Shown: in pieces, positions 17,627 through 26,422 of the stretch
How the letters are laid out: each line of letters begins with the position of its first letter
How positions within the stretch are numbered: position 1 is the stretch's first letter
From: Streptomyces sp. LBL
GTDB lineage: Bacteria > Actinomycetota > Actinomycetes > Streptomycetales > Streptomycetaceae
Direction: 5' to 3'
Assembly: GCF_029893585.1 (NCBI RefSeq)
Contig: NZ_JARXYX010000015.1
Span: forward strand, 62,001-126,000
DNA length: 64,000 nt
Position numbers and translations under genes: made by a program
Notes under the pieces: generated by a model
Told to the model about the DNA's origin: nothing
The model's database searches: none
Seen by the model: only the letters and a program-made list of their open reading frames with translations

Positions 17627-18609
17627 CCACTGCCGACCGACTGACCGGTGCCCCCGGCCGCGCTCCCGGTGCCCCGCCTCCGACGAAGCGCGGCGCAGGC
17701 AGCACCGTGCGTCGGCACCGCCGCACGCCGGCGTCCGGCCGACGCCGCCGGCGCCGGGCCGTGGCGCTGCTGTACCTGTTGCCGGCTCTGCTGCCCTACA
17801 CGCTCTTCGCCGTACTGCCGATGCTGCACACCGCCTATCTCTCGCTGTTCGACTGGGACGGGGTGACCCTCCCGTCCTTCACCGGCGTCGACAACTACCG
17901 CCGTATCGTCACCGATCCGCAACTGCGCGCCGCCGCCTGGCATGCCGGCGCGCTGATCCTGTTCTTCTCCGTCCTGCCGATCTGCGTGGGACTGGTCTCG
18001 GCGGCGATCGTGTCCCGTCGCGCCGGGCGCCCGGGCACCGCCCTGGTCCGCACGGTGCTGTTCCTGCCGCAGGTCATCCCCCTGGTCGCGGTCGGCATCC
18101 TCTGGCGCTGGGTGTACGCCGAGGACGGCACCCTCAACCAGGCGCTGCGGGCGGTCGGCCTGGGCGGCCTCGCCGACGCCTGGCTGGGCAGCTTCACCTG
18201 GGCCCTGCCGGCCGTCGGGCTGATCGGCACCTGGGTGGTGTCGGGCCTGTGCATGGTGCTGTTCCTGTCCGGGACCCAGCGCATCGACCAGGAGATCTAC
18301 GAGGCCGCACGGATGGACGGGGCAGGACCCGTGCGCGAGTTCACGTCGATCACCGTCCCGCTGCTGCGGCCGGAGTTCGCGGTGGCGCTGTCCATCACCG
18401 TGATCGCCGCCCTGTCCAGCTTCGACCTCATCTACATCACCACCGGCGGAGGCCCGGGCAACAGCACCGTCGTCCCCGGCATCCTCATCTACCGCCTGGC
18501 CTTCGGGGGCGGCGCGGTCGGGGTGGCCAGCGCGCTGGCGGTCGTCCTGACGGCGGTCATCTCCCTCGCCGTCCTGGTGATCAACCGGTTGTCCAGGGAG
18601 GCACCGTGA
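17623..18609 (+). CDS. Sugar ABC transporter permease (MalF type)
   Basis: 328 residues. An Arg/Pro-rich cytoplasmic N-terminus (1-45) is followed by six membrane helices. The EAA loop near 220-240 reads YEAARMDGAGPVREFTSITV, the contact site for the ATPase. It forms the membrane channel with the next gene product. ATGA overlap with the binding-protein gene and GTGA overlap with the second permease show a tightly coupled operon. Confidence 0.93.
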   Translation: MTTADRLTGAPGRAPGAPPPTKRGAGSTVRRHRRTPASGRRRRRRAVALLYLLPALLPYTLFAVLPMLHTAYLSLFDWDGVTLPSFTGVDNYRRIVTDPQLRAAAWHAGALILFFSVLPICVGLVSAAIVSRRAGRPGTALVRTVLFLPQVIPLVAVGILWRWVYAEDGTLNQALRAVGLGGLADAWLGSFTWALPAVGLIGTWVVSGLCMVLFLSGTQRIDQEIYEAARMDGAGPVREFTSITVPLLRPEFAVALSITVIAALSSFDLIYITTGGGPGNSTVVPGILIYRLAFGGGAVGVASALAVVLTAVISLAVLVINRLSREAP

Positions 18610-19466
18610 CCTCACCGAGCACACCGACCTCACCGACCTCGACGGCCAGAGTGGTCACCGGGCGGCTCACGGCACCCGTTGTGCTCACGCTGTTCATGGC
18701 GGCCGTGCTCGTGCCGTTCGCCTCGCTGCTGCTGGCATCACTTCAGCCGGCGGGCGCTCCGCTCACCGGCTTCGCCCTCCCGGACGGGCTGCACTTCGAG
18801 AACTTCTCCCGCGCGTGGTCCGCCGCCGGCTTCGGCACGCTGCTGAGGTCCAGTGTGGTGATCGCGCTGTGCGTGGTGCCGGCCGCCGTGGTGTGCGCGA
18901 CCCTGGCCGGGTACGCGCTGGCGACCCTCGAAGTCCCCGGCCGGGGAAAGCTCTACGCGTACCTGCTGCTCGGCCTGTCCATCCCCACCGAGGGCACCAT
19001 CATCCCGCTCTACTACGACCTGCGCGCCGCGGGGCTGACGAACACGGTTCCGGGGCTGGCCCTCGCGGAGATCGGCGCGTTCATGCCGTTCGGGGTGTTC
19101 TGGATGCGCGCCCACTTCGCGACCATGCCGCGCAGCCTGATGGAAGCGGCACGCCTGGACGGCGCCTCGTCGTGGGCGACGCTCTGGCGGATCCTGCTGC
19201 CCAACTCCCGCCCGGCGGTGACCACGTTGGGCGTTCTGTACTTCGTCTGGAGCTGGAACCAGTTCCTGCTCCCCCTCATCCTGATCCAGGACCCGGCCCG
19301 CCGCACAGCCCCCGCCGGCCTGGGTTTCTTCACCGGGCAGTACGGCGTCGACGTGCCGCTGCTCGCCGCGGCCACCCTGATCGTGATCGCCCCGGTGGTG
19401 CTCGTCTACCTGTTCTTCCAGCGGCACTTCATCAGTGGCGTCCTCAGCGGCGCCCTCAAGGGCTGA
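18606..19466 (+). CDS. Sugar ABC transporter permease (MalG type)
   Basis: 286 residues, GTG start overlapping the previous stop (GTGA). Six membrane helices; the EAA loop is MEAARLDGASSWATLWRILL near 180. The end FFQRHFISGVLSGALKG is the standard MalG tail, the same motif left over at 7348-7526. It pairs with the upstream permease. Confidence 0.93.
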   Translation: MTSPSTPTSPTSTARVVTGRLTAPVVLTLFMAAVLVPFASLLLASLQPAGAPLTGFALPDGLHFENFSRAWSAAGFGTLLRSSVVIALCVVPAAVVCATLAGYALATLEVPGRGKLYAYLLLGLSIPTEGTIIPLYYDLRAAGLTNTVPGLALAEIGAFMPFGVFWMRAHFATMPRSLMEAARLDGASSWATLWRILLPNSRPAVTTLGVLYFVWSWNQFLLPLILIQDPARRTAPAGLGFFTGQYGVDVPLLAAATLIVIAPVVLVYLFFQRHFISGVLSGALKG

Positions 19467-19536
19467 AAACACAGGACACACCGAACATGTACGACATACA
19501 GGACACGCAGGACGCACCGGAGGCCGGAGAATTTTC

Positions 19537-20562
19537 ATGGCAGAACTCGAAGTCGCGCTGATCGGTGCGGGCGGCATCGCCCGCACGCATCTGCCCGCAT
19601 GGGCCGCCCTCGGCGCGCGGGTACGCCTCTACGCACCCGATGCCCGCGCCCCCGACCTGGCCCGCGAGTTCGGCGCGACGTCCGTGGGCGCCCTCCGTGA
19701 GGCGATCTCCGGGTGCCACGTGGTGGATGTGTGCACCCCGACCGACACCCACCGGGAGATCACTCTGGCCGCCGTCGCAGCCGGGGCCCATGTCCTGTGC
19801 GAGAAGCCGCTGGCGCTCAGCGCGGCGGATGCCGGGGACATGGCCGACGCGGCAGACGCGGCCGGGGTGAAGCTGTACCCGGGCCATGTCGTCCGCTTCT
19901 TCCCTGCCTACGCCCGCCTGCGCGCCCTCGTCGCCAACGGCGGCCTCGGCCGGGCGGCGGTCGCCCGGTTCACCCGCACCGGCCGCTATCCCACCTGGAG
20001 CGGCTGGTTCGCCGACCCGGCACGTTCCGGCGGGATCCTGACGGACCAGATGATCCACGACATGGACGTCGCCCGCTGGCTCTTCGGCGACGTCGTACGG
20101 GTCCACGCCCAGCACCGGGGACATCTCACCGCCCCCGCTCCGGAAGGGGCGGTCGCCACCGGCACCGCGGTGCTCACCCATGTGGGAGGCACCCTCACCC
20201 AGGTCGTGGGCGTGTGGGGACCACCGGCAACGCCCTTCCGTACCACGTTCCATGTCTCGGGCACCGGCGGCACGGTCCAGCACGACTCCCAGGCCCACCT
20301 GGACCTGCGCATCACCGGTGCCTCGGCCGCCGGCCCGGCGGCGGGCATACCGGCCGGAGACTTCGGGGAGTCGCCCTACCTCACCCAGATCCGGGAGTTC
20401 GCCGAGTCGTTCGCGGGCGGTCCGGAACCACGGGTCGGCGCCCGGGACGGCGTGGCGGCCGTCCGCATAGCCGAGGCCGCGGCGGAGTCCGCCCGTACCG
20501 GCCGGGCCGTCGAGCTCCCCGTGCCGACGCACACCGTACCCACGAGGGGAATCCACCAGTGA
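19537..20562 (+). CDS. Gfo/Idh/MocA family oxidoreductase (first of two)
   Basis: 341 residues. Rossmann motif ALIGAGGIARTH at the N-terminus, EKPLALSAADAGDMADAA near 90 (family EKP catalytic Lys) and a C-terminal alpha/beta domain with TDQMIHDMDVARWLFGD. It uses NAD(P) to oxidise or reduce a sugar or cyclitol. CGGAGA and GGAGG lie just upstream of ATG 19537. It follows the importer by 70 bp and probably acts on the imported sugar. GTGA overlap with the next gene. Confidence 0.9.
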   Translation: MAELEVALIGAGGIARTHLPAWAALGARVRLYAPDARAPDLAREFGATSVGALREAISGCHVVDVCTPTDTHREITLAAVAAGAHVLCEKPLALSAADAGDMADAADAAGVKLYPGHVVRFFPAYARLRALVANGGLGRAAVARFTRTGRYPTWSGWFADPARSGGILTDQMIHDMDVARWLFGDVVRVHAQHRGHLTAPAPEGAVATGTAVLTHVGGTLTQVVGVWGPPATPFRTTFHVSGTGGTVQHDSQAHLDLRITGASAAGPAAGIPAGDFGESPYLTQIREFAESFAGGPEPRVGARDGVAAVRIAEAAAESARTGRAVELPVPTHTVPTRGIHQ

Positions 20563-21623
20563 GAGTCGCCGTACTGTCCTTCGCCCATGTGCACGCCGCG
20601 ACCTACATCGAGCTGCTGCGCGACCGCGACGGCGTCGAGCTGATCACCGCGGACCCTGACGCCCCACCGGGCGACCCCACCCGGGGCCGTCAACTCGCCG
20701 AACGGCTGGGCGCGGCCTGTGCAGACACCTGGGACGAGGTGTTCGCCCTCGGCCCCGACGCCGTCGTGGTCACCAGCGAGAACGCCCGGCACCGGCATCT
20801 GGTCGAGCGCGCCGCCGCGGTCGGGGCGCATGTGCTGTGCGAGAAGCCCCTCGCGACCACGGAGGCGGACGCACGGGCCATGATCGAAGCGTGTGAGCGG
20901 GCCGGGGTCGGCCTGATGACGGCTTATCCCGTACGGTTCAGCCCCGCGTTCACCGTCCTGCGCGGCGCTCTCGCCGACGGCTCGCTCGGCCGGCTGATCA
21001 GCGTCCACGGAGCCAACAACGGCTCGAATCCGGCCCGCTCACGCCCCTGGTTCACCGACCCCGAACTCGCCGGCGGCGGAGCGCTGGCCGACCACACCGT
21101 CCACATCGCCGACCTCATGGACGCGCTACTGGACGGCGAGCAGGCGGCGGAGGTGTACGCCCAGGCGAACAGCATCCTGGACGACGGCGGCCCCGCACCG
21201 GACGTCGACACCGCGGGACTCGTCACCATCCGGTACCCCAACGGGGTGATCGCCGCCGTGGACTGCAGCTGGAGCCACCCGCCCGGCCATCCGACCTGGG
21301 GCGGGCTCGCCATGACCTACGTCAGCGAAAAGGCGATCGTGGAGTTCGACGCCTTCCCCCCGCTGCTCGGCGGATTCGACTCCGCCACCGGTCGCGACCG
21401 CTGGGAGGCGGGCGGGGCGGACCTGGACGCCGCCATGCTCGACGAGTTCCTCGACTCCGTACGCTCGGGCCGACGGCCGGTTCCGGACGGCGAGGCCGGC
21501 CTGCGCACCCTCCGGATCGTGCTGGCCGCCTATGAGTCACTGCGGACCGGACAGCCGGTGGCGCTGCCGGACACCGTCGAGGCCGGCGAGGGCTGGTCAC
21601 GTCCCGGGGGCCCGGTGGCGTAG
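20559..21623 (+). CDS. Gfo/Idh/MocA family oxidoreductase (second of two)
   Basis: 354 residues, GTG start at 20559 overlapping the previous stop. VAVLSFAHVHAATYIELLRD replaces the usual glycine-rich loop, as in a subgroup that starts with a -FAHVHA- motif. EKPLATTEADARAMIEACER and GGGALADHTVHIADLMDALL are the catalytic Lys and His segments. With its neighbour it could carry out paired redox steps, such as oxidation and epimerisation of a sugar. Last gene of the ROK-controlled operon. Confidence 0.88.
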   Translation: MRVAVLSFAHVHAATYIELLRDRDGVELITADPDAPPGDPTRGRQLAERLGAACADTWDEVFALGPDAVVVTSENARHRHLVERAAAVGAHVLCEKPLATTEADARAMIEACERAGVGLMTAYPVRFSPAFTVLRGALADGSLGRLISVHGANNGSNPARSRPWFTDPELAGGGALADHTVHIADLMDALLDGEQAAEVYAQANSILDDGGPAPDVDTAGLVTIRYPNGVIAAVDCSWSHPPGHPTWGGLAMTYVSEKAIVEFDAFPPLLGGFDSATGRDRWEAGGADLDAAMLDEFLDSVRSGRRPVPDGEAGLRTLRIVLAAYESLRTGQPVALPDTVEAGEGWSRPGGPVA

Positions 21624-21723
21624 CGTTCGAGGAGAGAGACGCACGCTGCGTCGGTGACGGCACTGGTGTCAGCCGGCGCCGCACTGGAGGTTTTCCTTCG
21701 GACGTTGGACTCCGTCGCCCCCG

Positions 21724-22046
21724 GCGGACGCGTTCGAACAGACAGATCTCAACGCCCTGCGCTCACTCGCCGCGCAAGCCACCGGGGCCATCGCACTGGC
21801 CCAGCGCATCACCGACACCCAGGAATTCGCCGAGCAACTGCAGACCGCCATGCAGTCCCGCAGCGTCATCGACCAAGCTCTCGGGGTGGTCATGGGACAG
21901 CGCCGCTGTACCGCCGACGAAGCCTTCGGCGTCCTGTGGTCCGCGTCCCAGCACCGCAACATCAAACTCCGCGACCTGTGCGCCGAGCTGATCACCAACC
22001 TCAGCGGCCGGCCCCCCACCGCTCCGGAACTGCGCCCCCCTCCTGA
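21724..22046 (+). pseudogene. GAF-ANTAR regulator remnant
   Basis: In frame from about 21724 the sequence reads FEQTDLNALRSLAAQATGAI ... EQLQTAM, then RSVIDQALGVVMGQRRCTAD EAFGVLW and IKLRDLCAELITNLSG. That is the end of a GAF domain followed by a full ANTAR RNA-binding domain. There is a TGA at 21655 in frame, no start codon before the ATG at 21850, and no normal stop after the ANTAR domain. Most of the GAF domain is missing, so this is a decayed 3' portion of an antiterminator gene. Confidence 0.75.
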
Positions 22047-22074
22047 CCGGCCGACGGGATCGCCGGTTGCGGCC

Positions 22075-22158
22075 AGGTCTCGGGGGCGTGCAGCCGCGCC
22101 CGGACATGCGCGGGCGCAGGTCTCGGGGTCGCGTAGCCGCCCGGACGTGCGCGGGCCC
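22075..22158. repeat. Imperfect 41-43 bp direct repeat
   Basis: Two copies (22075-22117 and 22118-22158) starting AGGTCTCGGGG and ending in TGCGCGGGC, downstream of the ANTAR remnant. They differ by a few substitutions and a 2-bp indel. Confidence 0.7.
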
Positions 22159-22187
22159 GGCCCGGATCGCATGATCTGGGCCGGGCC
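22154..22187. terminator. Hairpin terminator
   Basis: GGCCCGGCCC and GGGCCGGGCC form a perfect 10-bp stem with a 14-nt loop, 16 bp beyond the stop of the AhpD-like gene. Confidence 0.65.
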
Positions 22188-22202
22188 GGATGTGTCCGCC
22201 GA

Positions 22203-22688
22203 TCAGCTGAGCGCGGCGGCGAACATGCCGAGCTCGTAGGAACCTCCCTGCTGGTGCACGATCACGGCGAGCCGGTTGGCCGCGTTGATCATGGCGACCA
22301 AGCAGACCAGCGCGGCGATCTGGTCGTCGTCGTAGTGCTTGCGTACCTGGGTCCAGGTCTCGTCGGACACGCCGTGGTGGGCGTCGGCGAGCCGGGTGCC
22401 CTCCTCCGCGAGCGCCAGCGCGGCCTGCTCGGCCTCGGTGAACACGGTGGACTCGCGCCAGGCGGCGACCAGGTGGAGGCGGACCGCGGTTTCCCCGGCG
22501 GCCGTGGCCTCCTTGGTGTGGTAGTCGATGCACCAACCGCAGCCGTTGATCTGGCTGGCGCGCAGCGACACCAACTCCTGCGTGGCCGTCGGCAGCGGCG
22601 ACTGCTGGATGACCAGACTGGCGTTGGCGAACCGCTTGAAGAACTTGGCGGCGATCTCGTTCCCGAACATGTCGAACCGGGCGTCCAT
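22203..22688 (-). CDS. Carboxymuconolactone decarboxylase / AhpD-like protein
   Basis: 161 residues. The hallmark GCGWCIDYHTKEA (CxxC plus downstream His) lies near 50-62, inside an all-helical AhpD-like fold. Proteins of this type are peroxidase-like or act in redox relay. ATG at 22688 with GGGAGA upstream. It is divergent from an ECF41 sigma factor; this class of gene (carboxymuconolactone decarboxylase, oxidoreductase or epimerase, COE) is the known partner and target of ECF41 factors. It should therefore be switched on by the neighbouring sigma factor. Confidence 0.92.
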   Translation of the reverse strand: MDARFDMFGNEIAAKFFKRFANASLVIQQSPLPTATQELVSLRASQINGCGWCIDYHTKEATAAGETAVRLHLVAAWRESTVFTEAEQAALALAEEGTRLADAHHGVSDETWTQVRKHYDDDQIAALVCLVAMINAANRLAVIVHQQGGSYELGMFAAALS

Positions 22689-22725
22689 GACGTCTCCCTT
22701 GTGGTGTGGCACTGGATGCACAAGA

Positions 22726-22752
22726 GATGCCGGCGACCCGCTCCCTGTGACG
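22726..22752 (-). promoter_or_regulatory. Candidate ECF41-type promoter for the AhpD-like gene
   Basis: On the minus strand CGTCACA-N16-CATC, one mismatch in each box from the ECF41 consensus TGTCACA-N16-CGTC, about 40 bp before the start codon. Confidence 0.45.
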
Positions 22753-22786
22753 GGGCGAAAGTGTGACGTGCGCCACCGCTCATGGG

Positions 22787-22813
22787 TGTCACAAAGCTTC
22801 GGGGACCGGCGTC
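22787..22813 (+). promoter_or_regulatory. ECF41-type autoregulatory promoter
   Basis: TGTCACA at 22787-22793, exactly 16 nt, then CGTC at 22810-22813. This equals the consensus established for ECF41 target promoters and lies 45 bp before the sigma gene. Confidence 0.7.
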
Positions 22814-22857
22814 TTGTGCGTGTGACACCGCCGAGAGTCAACAGACAGGAGCAGCCG

Positions 22858-23799
22858 GTGAAGAGCGAGCCGAGCGAGCGTGCAGAGGACAAGGCCGGGC
22901 AGCTCGCCGGCGGCGAACGCGCGGATTCCGCCACCGAGGCGTTCGTCGCCCATCGCAACCTGCTGTTCACCGTCGCCTACGAGATGCTCGGCTCTGCCGC
23001 CGACGCGGAGGACGTCCTGCAGGAAACCTGGCTGCGGTGGGTGGGTGTCGATCTCGGAACGGTGCGGGATCATCGTGCGTATCTGGTCCGCATCACGACG
23101 CGGCAGGCGCTGAGCCGACTGCGTACGCTCGGCCGCCGCAGAGAGTCCTATGTCGGCCCCTGGTTACCCGAGCCGCTGCTCACCGCGCCCGACGTGGCCG
23201 AGGACGTCGAGTTGGCCGACAGTGTCTCGATGGCGATGCTGCTGGTGATGGAGACGCTCGCGCCGACCGAGAGGGCGGTGTTCGTGCTGCGGGAGGTGTT
23301 CGCTTTCGGGTACGACGAGATCGCCGAAGCCGTCGACAAGAGTCCGGCCGCCGTACGCCAGATCGCGCACCGGGCCCGGACGCATGTCGCGGCGCGTCGG
23401 CCGCGCGGAATCGTTTCCCATACCGAGACCCGAGCGGCGCTCGACGCGTTCCGACGCGCGGCCGAAACAGGCGATCTGCAATGCCTGCTCGACCTCCTCG
23501 CGCCGGATGTCGTCTTCCTGGGTGACGGCGGCGGAGTCAAGCAGGCCGTCCTGCGGCCCGTCGTGGGGGCCGACAAGGTGGCCCGTCTGCTGGCCTCCGG
23601 GCTGGGCAGGATCGCCACCATGGGGTCGCTGCGGTCGGCGCAGGTCAATGGTTACCCGGCACTGGTCCTGCGGCTCGGCGAGGCGATCGACACCGTTGTG
23701 GCCGTGCGCATCGACGCCGGTCTCATCAGCGGGCTCTACGCCGTGCGCAATCCCGAGAAACTGTCGCACATGCAGCGGGAGACCACCCTCCGCCGCTGA
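22858..23799 (+). CDS. ECF41-family RNA polymerase sigma factor (SigJ-like)
   Basis: 313 residues. Sigma region 2 (about 25-90: HRNLLFTVAYEMLGSAADAE, then DVLQETWLRW), region 4 (about 125-180: LAPTERAVFVLREVFAFGYD) and a SnoaL-like C-terminal extension of about 110 residues. The extension carries the two ECF41 signature motifs: DGGGVKQAVLRPV (DGGGK motif) and RNPEKL (NPDKL motif). In this family the extension replaces an anti-sigma factor and sets activity. GTG at 22858 has AGGAG at 22847-22851. Divergent from its AhpD-like COE partner. Confidence 0.93.
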   Translation: MKSEPSERAEDKAGQLAGGERADSATEAFVAHRNLLFTVAYEMLGSAADAEDVLQETWLRWVGVDLGTVRDHRAYLVRITTRQALSRLRTLGRRRESYVGPWLPEPLLTAPDVAEDVELADSVSMAMLLVMETLAPTERAVFVLREVFAFGYDEIAEAVDKSPAAVRQIAHRARTHVAARRPRGIVSHTETRAALDAFRRAAETGDLQCLLDLLAPDVVFLGDGGGVKQAVLRPVVGADKVARLLASGLGRIATMGSLRSAQVNGYPALVLRLGEAIDTVVAVRIDAGLISGLYAVRNPEKLSHMQRETTLRR

Positions 23800-24024
23800 A
23801 CCCGGGGCCCCCGGATTCGAACCCGACGGGCCTCGCCGTCCGCTCCCCGCTTCCGGCGCCGGCGCAGCCATCGCCCCACCGCACGATGTCGTTCGTCCGG
23901 CGATCGGTTCCGCCTTGGCGCCTGCCCGTGCCTCCTTCGGTACGACGTTGTTTTCGGGCGACGCTCCGGCGACTCGGGGTGCTGAACGCGTCCGACTCGG
24001 GGTGCCGGACGCGTCCCCCTTCTG

Positions 24025-24792
24025 TCAGACGGCGGCCCAGCCGTCGTCGACAGGGAGGATGGCTCCGTTGACGAAGGACGCGGCGTCGGAGGCCAGGTAG
24101 ACGATGGCGTCGGCCTGTTCCTCCGCCGAACCCATCCGGCCCATGGTGGCGGCGCTCAACTGGCCGGCGATGGTGGGGCCGTGGGCTTCCCGGTCGGCGT
24201 CCACGCGCATGCTGGTCGTGGTGGGACCGGGGGCGACGGCGTTGGCACGGATGCCCTGTCCCCGGTACATGACGGCCAGGTTCTTCACCAGGCCGACGAT
24301 GCCGTGCTTGGAGGCGGTGTAGGCGGCGCCCGCCGTGCTGCCGCGCAGGGCGGCCTCGGACGCGGTGAAGACGATCGAGCCGCGTCCGGCGGCGAGCATG
24401 TGCGGCAGAACCGCGCGGGTCAGGAGGAACGGTGCCGTGAGATTGATCCGGATGACCCGCTCCCACTCGCTGTCGCCTGTCTCGCCGAGCGCGGACATAC
24501 GGTCCATGATCCCGGCGTTGTTCACCAGGACGTCCACGCGGCCGAAGGCATCGACGGCCCGCTCGACGACCTCGTCCACCACCTGCTGGTCGCTCAGGTC
24601 ACCGACGACCGCGACAGCGGTTCCCCCGGCGGCGCCGATCTCCTCGACGGTCTCCTCGATGCCCGCCCGGTCCAGGTCCGCGACCAGCACCTTCGCGCCT
24701 TCCTGGGCGAACTTCAGGGCCGCGGCCCTGCCGATTCCGGACGCGGCTCCGGTGACGACGACACCGCGGCCTTCAAGCCCCGTATTGATCAT
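24025..24792 (-). CDS. SDR-family NAD(P)-dependent oxidoreductase
   Basis: 255 residues, classical SDR: TGAASGIGRAA cofactor motif, NNAGIMDR, catalytic Ser in FTASEAAL, YTASK (Tyr/Lys) and the PGPTTTSM loop. It would interconvert an alcohol and a ketone. ATG at 24792 lies 17-20 bp inside the end of the upstream gene (stop 24773), so translation is coupled; GTG 24801 is an alternative. As the last gene of a BVMO / lactonase-like / SDR operon it would supply the ketone to the BVMO. Confidence 0.9.
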   Translation of the reverse strand: MINTGLEGRGVVVTGAASGIGRAAALKFAQEGAKVLVADLDRAGIEETVEEIGAAGGTAVAVVGDLSDQQVVDEVVERAVDAFGRVDVLVNNAGIMDRMSALGETGDSEWERVIRINLTAPFLLTRAVLPHMLAAGRGSIVFTASEAALRGSTAGAAYTASKHGIVGLVKNLAVMYRGQGIRANAVAPGPTTTSMRVDADREAHGPTIAGQLSAATMGRMGSAEEQADAIVYLASDAASFVNGAILPVDDGWAAV

Positions 24793-26422
24793 CTGATGCA
24801 CCTGTCTCTGAGGAGGTCTTCAACTGCCACACGCTGCCTTCTCCGTTGGCCGACAGGAGGAGGGAACCGTCCGAATCGACGGCAAGACCCGCGAACGGGG
24901 GCGGCGAACCGGGCATGCCGTGGGTGAACAGCCCGGGTTCGGTGCGGGGTGTGGTGTCCGGAGGTGATCCGACGGGCAGGTCCTCGGCGTCGACCCGGCT
25001 CTCTCCCGTGGTCAGGGAGACGGCCCACAGCCGTCGGTGTCCGACGTCGACCGTGAACAACTCGTCGCCGCGGACCGCCAGCCCCTGCGGTGCGCCGAGC
25101 CCGTCCGCGACGACCTCCGTCGTCCCGTCCTCCCTGATCCGGAGCACCGCCCCGAGCCGGTCGTCGCTCACATAGCAGCGCCCCGCGGTGTCGAAGGCCA
25201 CGTCCATGGGGTGGCCGAGCCCTTCGGTGAGCACGGTGACCGTGTCGCTGTCGTCGATGGCCACAACCCGGCCGGCGCCCGCCTCGGCGACAACCAGCGA
25301 ACCGTTCGGACCGACGGTGATGCCGACGGGCTGGTCGAGCCCGGTCGCTCGTTCCCGTGTGGTCCCGAGGTCGGGGTCGTGGGTGTGGACATCGCCGTAC
25401 TGTGACGTGCTGTGCACGAATCCCCCCGCGGTGGCGAGCCCGTGCATGAACGGCGGCAACAGGTTGCGGGTGGTGACGTCGCCCTCGTCGGAGGGTGTCG
25501 GGTTCACCAGCCGGTAGTGGTCGGCCACGTACACCGTGCCGCCGAGGTCGACCGTCACACCGTAGGGGCCGTCGAGGCCGCGGGGGACGATCTCGCGGGT
25601 CCGGCCGTCGGGGTGCAGTTCGGTGACGCCGCCGCTGGCGTAGCTGGAGACGAACATGCGGTTCTCCGCGTCGAACGCCGCGTTGTCCAGGCCCACCAGG
25701 CCGCTGGTGACGAGCGTGCGCGAGCCGCTGCCGTGCAGGTCGAACCGGGTCACGATGCCTTCCACGCCCCGGGACAGGACATGCAGCACACCGCCCTGGT
25801 CGAAGCGGACCGCGACCGGCTCGTGCACGTCCTCGGCGACCACCTCGGGCACTCCGCCGTCCGGCGGGATGCGCCACACCTGGCCGGTCATCATGTGCGG
25901 GTAGTACAGCCAGCCGTCCGGACCGAGTTGCATGGCGTTGCCGAGCGCGAGTCCTTCGGTGAGCACCACGGCTTCGCCACCGTCCGGGAACAGTTCCAGC
26001 AGACGGCCGCCCGGCCGCATCTCGTTGACGAAGAGCCGGTCCCCGACGCAGGTGATGCCGTTGGGCACCTTCACTTCGGTCGAGACCAGGGAGTACTCGC
26101 CCTGCGGGCTGCGCCGCCACACTCGGCCGGGGACCAGGTCGGCGATGTACATCGACCCGTCCGCGCCGAAGGCGAGGTCGTCCGGCGACTGTACCGGGCC
26201 GTCCATCGGTACGACGACGTCCACGTCCCCGGTGGCGGGGTCGACGGCGCTGATCTGCCCGGCGAGGAACTGAGCGACGTACAGGCGCCCGTCCGGACCG
26301 AAGGCGACGCCGTTGGAACCCCACAGCCGACTCGGCGGGTTGAGGCGCCGGGCCTGCCAAGGGGTGTTCATGGACGGTCGGCTGCCCGTTGCGTCGAACC
26401 GGTTGGGATACGCAGTCCTCAC
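24773..26422 (-). CDS. SMP-30/gluconolactonase-like double beta-propeller protein
   Basis: 549 residues of repeating propeller blades (GVAFGPDGRLYVAQFLAGQI, PDDLAFGADGSMYIADL, PVGITVGPNGSLVVAEAGAG, PMDVAFDTAGRCYVSDD). SMP-30/LRE-type lactonases usually have about 300 residues, so this looks like two propellers or an enlarged one. The metal-ligand Asn/Asp in blade loops (LDNAAFDAENRMFVSSY) resemble the family. No signal peptide. A lactonase would open the lactone made by the BVMO, which is the simplest reading of the operon. GTG at 26422 overlaps the BVMO stop (GTGA); ATG 26371 is an alternative. Confidence 0.75.
   Translation of the reverse strand: MRTAYPNRFDATGSRPSMNTPWQARRLNPPSRLWGSNGVAFGPDGRLYVAQFLAGQISAVDPATGDVDVVVPMDGPVQSPDDLAFGADGSMYIADLVPGRVWRRSPQGEYSLVSTEVKVPNGITCVGDRLFVNEMRPGGRLLELFPDGGEAVVLTEGLALGNAMQLGPDGWLYYPHMMTGQVWRIPPDGGVPEVVAEDVHEPVAVRFDQGGVLHVLSRGVEGIVTRFDLHGSGSRTLVTSGLVGLDNAAFDAENRMFVSSYASGGVTELHPDGRTREIVPRGLDGPYGVTVDLGGTVYVADHYRLVNPTPSDEGDVTTRNLLPPFMHGLATAGGFVHSTSQYGDVHTHDPDLGTTRERATGLDQPVGITVGPNGSLVVAEAGAGRVVAIDDSDTVTVLTEGLGHPMDVAFDTAGRCYVSDDRLGAVLRIREDGTTEVVADGLGAPQGLAVRGDELFTVDVGHRRLWAVSLTTGESRVDAEDLPVGSPPDTTPRTEPGLFTHGMPGSPPPFAGLAVDSDGSLLLSANGEGSVWQLKTSSETGASDDQYGA

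Noticed and set aside
16605..19466. 953-codon frame spanning the binding protein and both permeases
   Set aside because: Only its last 286 codons are real (second permease); the rest is an Arg/Pro/Ser-rich off-frame reading of upstream genes.
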